9,145 nt of DNA from Clostridiaceae bacterium (GTDB taxonomy: Bacteria > Bacillota > Clostridia > DSM-8532): contig JAAYGP010000067.1 in assembly GCA_012727625.1 (NCBI GenBank), forward strand, positions 1-9,145, read 5' to 3'. Position numbers and translations under genes: made by a program. The stretch's first letter is position 1, and each line of letters begins with the position of its first letter. Under the pieces are notes generated by a model. That model was given only the letters and a program-made list of their open reading frames with translations, was not told the origin of the DNA and made no database searches. Of this stretch, positions 6,238-9,145 are shown piece by piece.

Positions 6238-6390
6238 ATGGCATTGAAAAAAAATGAAAAACTAAAACTTGAAATTGCAAAGGAACTCGGCTTGCTGGAC
6301 AAAGTACGGAAAGAAGGCTGGAAAAGTCTTAGCGCCAAGGAAACCGGTCGAATTGGCGGAATCCTTTCAAAGAGGAAAAGATCAGGCTGA
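6238..6390 (+). CDS. Small acid-soluble spore protein, alpha/beta type
   Basis: A 50-codon gene. Alpha/beta-type SASPs coat DNA in the dormant spore, shift it to an A-like form, protect it from UV and heat, and are degraded at germination. The protein carries both conserved SASP blocks: KLEIAKELGLLDKV (about 10-23) and the C-terminal AKETGRIGGILSKRKR (about 33-48), whose GRIGG stretch and basic tail match the DNA-contacting region. It lacks the longer N-terminus of the classical Bacillus SspA-SspD proteins, which are typically 60-70 residues, and resembles the short clostridial variants. ATG 6238 has GAGGTGG at 6225-6231, 6 nt upstream. Expected to be made in the forespore; see the promoter and palindrome entries. 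It shows that the organism sporulates or descends from one that does. Confidence 0.85.
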   Translation: MALKKNEKLKLEIAKELGLLDKVRKEGWKSLSAKETGRIGGILSKRKRSG

Positions 6391-6420
6391 ACCGGCAGTG
6401 GTACAGTCATGGTGCATTAT

Positions 6421-6450
6421 CTCCGCCATTAAGCTATAGTTTGGTGGAGG
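6421..6450 (+). promoter_or_regulatory. Hairpin covering the ribosome-binding site of the methyltransferase gene
   Basis: CTCCGCCA (6421-6428) can pair with TGGTGGAG (6442-6449) over 8 bp, one of them G-U, around a 13-nt loop. The 3' arm is the Shine-Dalgarno GGTGGAGG (6443-6450) of the gene starting at 6455. If formed, it would lower translation of the methyltransferase from RNA that starts upstream. There is no T-tract on the + strand, so it is not a normal terminator. Confidence 0.45.
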
Positions 6451-6454
6451 CTTT

Positions 6455-7198
6455 ATGTACGGCGATTTTGCATATGTTTATGATTTACTGACGGATGATG
6501 TGGGCTATTCCGGATGGGCTGATTATATTGAATCGTTATTTTCAAAGTTTTGCGAAAACAAGCCCCGTCTTGTGTTGGATCTGGCGTGCGGCACAGGCAG
6601 TTTAACCATTGAATTGGCAAAACGCGGCTATGATATGATCGGCTTTGACATTTCGCCTGATATGCTCAGTTGTGCCATGGAAAAGTCTTCGCAAATGAAT
6701 CTGCCTGTATTATGGATTTGCCAGGACATGAGATCCTTTGAACTGTATGGAACGGTTGACGCAATTGTTTGCTGCCTGGATGGCCTTAATTACATTAAGA
6801 ACAGTATGGATTTGACTAAAGTTTTTTCACTTGCGGGAAATTATCTTAATCCGGGCGGTGTGTTTTTATTTGACCTTAGCACTCCTTACAAGCTTGAAAA
6901 AAAGATTGGAGATAATCTCTTCTATGAAATACGCGATGATATCGCTTATTTATGGAGAAATAAATATTGCAGGAAAGACAGGATATTAACTCTTGATCTG
7001 ACTTTTTTTATCCGCCAGGACGGGGATTTATACAGGCGTATTGAAGAACAACAAGAGCAAAAAGCATGGGATATTAATGAAGTTATACCCATTATGGAAA
7101 AGTCAGGTCTGAAATTTTTGGATGTCTTTGAAGCATTCACGGAAAATCCTCCGGTAAAAACCTCTCAGAGATATTTCTTTATTGCTAGGAAGAAATGA
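6455..7198 (+). CDS. Class I SAM-dependent methyltransferase, YqeM-like
   Basis: Soluble Rossmann-fold methyltransferase of 247 residues, the usual length for YqeM-like proteins. It opens with MYGDFAYVYDLLTDDVGYSGW, the hallmark start of that group. Motif I is VLDLACGTGS (40-49), with the acidic residue binding the SAM ribose in GFDISPDML (63-71). CQDMRSF (89-95) corresponds to motif II, VDAIVCCLDGLNYI (101-114) to the post-motif region, and LNPGGVFLFD (131-140) to motif III. The substrate of this group is not settled. In Bacillus yqeM is in a different operon, so the location next to a SASP gene says little. Start ATG 6455 has GGTGGAGG at 6443-6450, only 4 nt away and inside a possible hairpin. 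Its stop overlaps the ATG of a small downstream ORF. Confidence 0.85.
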   Translation: MYGDFAYVYDLLTDDVGYSGWADYIESLFSKFCENKPRLVLDLACGTGSLTIELAKRGYDMIGFDISPDMLSCAMEKSSQMNLPVLWICQDMRSFELYGTVDAIVCCLDGLNYIKNSMDLTKVFSLAGNYLNPGGVFLFDLSTPYKLEKKIGDNLFYEIRDDIAYLWRNKYCRKDRILTLDLTFFIRQDGDLYRRIEEQQEQKAWDINEVIPIMEKSGLKFLDVFEAFTENPPVKTSQRYFFIARKK

Positions 7199-7392
7199 AA
7201 CACATCAAAACTCTATGGTATATATATCAAGGGGAATTTTATAATGGAAATATAATAGAAATATATGCTGCCATGGAGGGAGCAGGTTTTATAAAACCCG
7301 GGTTGAATGTAGTGCTGGATGATCTGCAGATGCCACTGAAGCTGCAAAAAGGAAGAGACTCTAAACAAAACATATGGACTGAACCAATATAA
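7195..7392 (+). CDS. Doubtful small ORF overlapping the methyltransferase stop
   Basis: A 65-codon frame begins at ATG 7195, sharing ATGA with the methyltransferase stop. AGGA (7187-7190) lies 4 nt upstream. The predicted protein begins MKHIKTLWYIYQGEFYNG and ends SKQNIWTEPI; it has no membrane segment, repeat or motif that I recognise. The overlap is typical of coupled translation and is its main support. Against it, composition is unremarkable, no family is recognisable and no terminator follows. It may be chance or a decayed gene. Confidence 0.25.
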   Translation: MKHIKTLWYIYQGEFYNGNIIEIYAAMEGAGFIKPGLNVVLDDLQMPLKLQKGRDSKQNIWTEPI

Positions 7393-7424
7393 TTACCATA
7401 TATCAGCACATCCTCATATTTATA

Positions 7425-8006
7425 TCACTCCTTGCCCCTGGTAATTGATCTATTTGAAATCAGCAATACCCTTTTCCGTATTTTTACCGATGCAACTGAT
7501 GCTATTGCAAATAGGAAGAGATCCTTTGCAAAATACAATGACATACCTGAAACAAGAGCAACAAAAGTTGTTTGCATATTCATATACAACCTGTTGATTA
7601 AATACATATAGATTATTCCTATGATATATATGACAGCGAGGCCTGAAAAGGAAGCCAAAAAGGCCTTTGTTACTGTGAATTCCCCGCATGATTCGCTTAT
7701 CCTGCCAATTACATACGCTGCGGCAATAAAACCAAGCAAAAACCCGAATGTTGGCTGAAAAATGTATTGAGGTCCGGATGGCGTTGAGAAAACCGGAAGC
7801 CCTGCAAGCCCCATTAAAACATAAATCACAATTGACTTTACTCCGTTTTTTGAGCCTGAAATAAGACCTGAAAGAGCGCAGAACACAGTCTGGAATGTTA
7901 TAAAAACCGGAAAAAAGGGATTCGGAATTTTTATATAAGCTCCAACCACCATTAATGCTGTGAATAAGGCGATCAAAACCATTTGTTTAACGTTAATGCG
8001 TTGCAA
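7425..8006 (-). CDS. bioY: BioY-family biotin transporter, ECF substrate-binding component
   Basis: Integral membrane protein of 193 residues, the usual BioY length. BioY binds biotin and works alone at low capacity or with the shared EcfA/A'/T energy module; none of those genes is in the window. About six hydrophobic segments are visible, for example 9-24, 37-52, 57-72, 86-104, 114-137 and 150-174. The family stretch GLAGLPVFSTPSGPQYIFQPTFGFLLGF is recognisable across residues 66-93. The start is TTG (complement of 8004-8006) with GAGGTG (complement of 8015-8020) 8 nt upstream; the next in-frame ATG is 8 codons on and would trim the first segment's flank. The gene has its own promoter and candidate operators just upstream, which fits control by biotin status. 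No terminator was seen after its stop. Confidence 0.92.
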   Translation of the reverse strand: MQRINVKQMVLIALFTALMVVGAYIKIPNPFFPVFITFQTVFCALSGLISGSKNGVKSIVIYVLMGLAGLPVFSTPSGPQYIFQPTFGFLLGFIAAAYVIGRISESCGEFTVTKAFLASFSGLAVIYIIGIIYMYLINRLYMNMQTTFVALVSGMSLYFAKDLFLFAIASVASVKIRKRVLLISNRSITRGKE

Positions 8007-8020
8007 GTTAAAAACACCTC

Positions 8021-8050
8021 ATTGTATCAGTTTCTTTTTAATGATACAAT
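8021..8050. promoter_or_regulatory. Perfect 9-bp dyad over the bioY -10 and transcription start
   Basis: ATTGTATCA (8021-8029) and TGATACAAT (8042-8050) are exact inverted copies separated by 12 nt. One arm covers the bioY -10 and the other ends next to its Shine-Dalgarno sequence. Because transcription would begin between the arms, the dyad should work as DNA, that is, as an operator. The half-site is not the usual BirA one. Confidence 0.6.
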
Positions 8051-8069
8051 AAGATTCACTAATTGTCAA
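8041..8069 (-). promoter_or_regulatory. Sigma-A-type promoter of bioY
   Basis: Read on the minus strand: a perfect -35 TTGACA (complement of 8064-8069), a 17-nt spacer, and -10 TATCAT (complement of 8041-8046). Transcription would begin near 8034, about 28 nt before the TTG start. This is the best promoter match in the window. Confidence 0.75.
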
Positions 8070-8093
8070 CATAAAAACATAAAAGGTTAACGA
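8063..8093. promoter_or_regulatory. Candidate BirA (biotin repressor) operator of bioY
   Basis: TTGTCAAC (8063-8070), 15 nt, GTTAACGA (8086-8093). Each half differs by one base from the TTGTTAAC/GTTAACAA half-sites known for Firmicute BirA. The left half contains the bioY -35, so binding would block RNA polymerase when biotin is plentiful. The spacing looks slightly short for BirA as I remember it, hence moderate confidence. Confidence 0.45.
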
Positions 8094-8159
8094 TTTATAT
8101 CAAGTATTACCAGGAAGACCTTTAGCTGTTGTTATTGTTGTTCTGCTTTAAAAAGCTTT

Positions 8160-9145
8160 TCATTTACTTTGCTGAAACCGTTTAACCAAACGGATATCAT
8201 CACCAAAAAGATAGAGTATGTCAAACTCGCCAAGAATTCGTGATTCAACACGTTCTGAATAGATTTTGTGCAAATCCTTCGGTTCTATATTGGTTGACAA
8301 TATGGTTTTACAGGGCAGTTTTGTATTCCTTGCACTGCGGTAATTTAAAAGTGTCAGCAGTTCGGTATATTTTGCCGCGCTTGGAGATTCCGTACCAAGG
8401 TCATCAATTATGAGCAATTCGGCATTCAGAATATAGTTGTATGCGTTGTTCTGCTCTTCAGCTCCGTCAAACTGATATTTGCTACGGTATATAATGTCAA
8501 ACATAGCGGGAGCGGGAAGATATAATACTGTGTGACCCTTTTTAAGTATTTCCAGGGCGATGCATTTTGATAAAAACGTTTTGCCCACTCCGGTAGGGCC
8601 GGTGAAGTATAAATTAAGACAATCCTTTTCTTCAAAGTGGTTAACAAAATCAAGGCATTTTTTTCTGACTCTCAGCGCCTGTTCGTGGGGCGTAATATTG
8701 TCCTCATTTGGAATATCCGAATAATAATGCACATTAAAAAATTCAAACCCTGTCCGGCCGTCGCTGTTTAAGTTTGAGACGTCATAAAATCTTTCTACAA
8801 GAAGCTGACGGTAGCAATGGCATGGCTCAACACCGGGTTTGCCTTCGGAATCAATCACAAAGCCGGTATCATTGCAATTGGAACAGGTATAAACAATTTC
8901 AAGATAGTCTTCCGGATAGCCATGACTTGTTAACAGTTGCTTTTTCCTGTCAAGCAGCTGATTAAGTTCACTTTCAAAAGCAGTCAGGCTGCCGCCATCA
9001 AGCTTCTGTCGTATTGCATTGAAGCTTGCGGAGATGCCAAGTTCTTTTATTTTTTTATCAATTTCCTTAATCTCCGGGATTTCTTTATAAACTGTCTCTT
9101 TTTTAATATCCCGTTCTATAATGGCTTTTTCACGTCTTTGCTGAA
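8160..9145 (-). CDS. DnaI/DnaC-like AAA+ helicase loader (5' end beyond the window)
   Basis: Cytoplasmic ATPase expected to load the replicative helicase DnaB/DnaC onto DNA. The frame is open from the right edge to the stop at 8160-8162, giving at least 327 residues; the first in-frame start codon inside the window (GTG at 8858) would cut off conserved sequence, so the true start lies just beyond 9145. Counting from the first complete codon (9143): a charged helical N-terminal part (1-80), a zinc-finger-like set C87-x2-C90 (YTCSNCNDTGF) and C108-x-C110 (PCHCYRQ), then the ATPase core with Walker A GPTGVGKT (182-189, bases 8577-8600), Walker B LLIIDDLGTE, and sensor-1-like TILSTN. The length is close to the usual 310-330 of Gram-positive loaders, so few residues are missing. 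IstB of IS21 is related, but the zinc-bearing N-terminus and the absence of an istA favour a chromosomal loader. No clear terminator follows. Confidence 0.88.
   Translation of the reverse strand, partial: QQRREKAIIERDIKKETVYKEIPEIKEIDKKIKELGISASFNAIRQKLDGGSLTAFESELNQLLDRKKQLLTSHGYPEDYLEIVYTCSNCNDTGFVIDSEGKPGVEPCHCYRQLLVERFYDVSNLNSDGRTGFEFFNVHYYSDIPNEDNITPHEQALRVRKKCLDFVNHFEEKDCLNLYFTGPTGVGKTFLSKCIALEILKKGHTVLYLPAPAMFDIIYRSKYQFDGAEEQNNAYNYILNAELLIIDDLGTESPSAAKYTELLTLLNYRSARNTKLPCKTILSTNIEPKDLHKIYSERVESRILGEFDILYLFGDDIRLVKRFQQSK

Noticed and set aside
6204..6410. 68-codon antisense frame over the SASP gene
   Set aside because: The plus-strand SASP frame has a ribosome-binding site and conserved motifs; the antisense frame has neither.
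7295..7304. AACCCGGGTT palindrome inside the doubtful ORF
   Set aside because: A 10-bp palindrome without a loop or T-tract and away from any promoter; probably chance.
8160..8858. Helicase loader as a complete 232-residue protein starting at GTG 8858
   Set aside because: The frame stays open to the window edge and upstream codons encode the C-x2-C half of the zinc-binding set, so the start is outside the window.
8774..8965. Plus-strand 63-codon frame opposite the helicase loader
   Set aside because: Antisense to conserved zinc-finger coding sequence, no ribosome-binding site, no recognisable product.
8160..9145. IstB of an IS21-type insertion sequence
   Set aside because: No istA transposase, terminal repeats or target duplication seen, and the cysteine-bearing N-terminus and length fit a chromosomal DnaI-like loader.

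Overview
The window reads as chromosomal DNA of a low-GC, spore-forming Firmicute, most likely a Clostridia member. Reasons: AT-rich sequence, purine-rich Shine-Dalgarno sites, three well-supported TTG starts, a small acid-soluble spore protein gene, an ftsE-ftsX-M23 peptidase-ctp gene order (ftsEX and ctpB are also neighbours in Bacillus), and a DnaI/DnaC-type helicase loader. The order-level assignment is inference. No mobile element, CRISPR array, tRNA or rRNA gene was seen.

Layout, left to right. Bases 1-36 may be the 3' end of an upstream gene, followed by a rho-independent terminator (64-86). A dyad-rich intergenic stretch leads to a CdaR/PucR-type transcription regulator (371-1450, TTG start). 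It is followed after 33 nt by ftsE (1484-2170), which overlaps ftsX (2160-3056). A good sigma-A-type promoter sits across the ftsX 3' end and drives, through a leader of about 200 nt, a secreted coiled-coil M23 peptidase (3283-4446) closed by two tandem terminators. A gene-free stretch of about 400 nt precedes a membrane-anchored S41 protease of the CtpA/CtpB family (4944-6170). Next come a 50-codon alpha/beta-type SASP gene (6238-6390) behind a perfect 29-nt palindrome, a YqeM-like SAM methyltransferase (6455-7198), and a doubtful 65-codon ORF. On the minus strand are bioY (7425-8006), with a strong promoter and two dyads, and a DnaI-like AAA+ loader (8160 to beyond 9145) that runs off the right edge.

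How the genes fit together. FtsE (ATPase) and FtsX (membrane part) form the ABC-type complex that switches peptidoglycan hydrolases on. The adjacent coiled-coil M23 enzyme is the obvious partner, with the role of EnvC/PcsB/CwlO, and it keeps its own metal-site residues. CtpB-type proteases act in sporulation signalling in Bacillus, and the SASP gene next door strengthens the sporulation theme. The leading CdaR-type regulator may add nutritional control to ftsEX. BioY and the helicase loader are unrelated neighbours on the other strand.

The most interesting non-coding signal is the palindrome at 6201-6229. It holds a TATAAT at its centre and the SASP ribosome-binding site in its right arm. That is the geometry expected if read-through RNA hides the ribosome-binding site while RNA started inside the palindrome exposes it.
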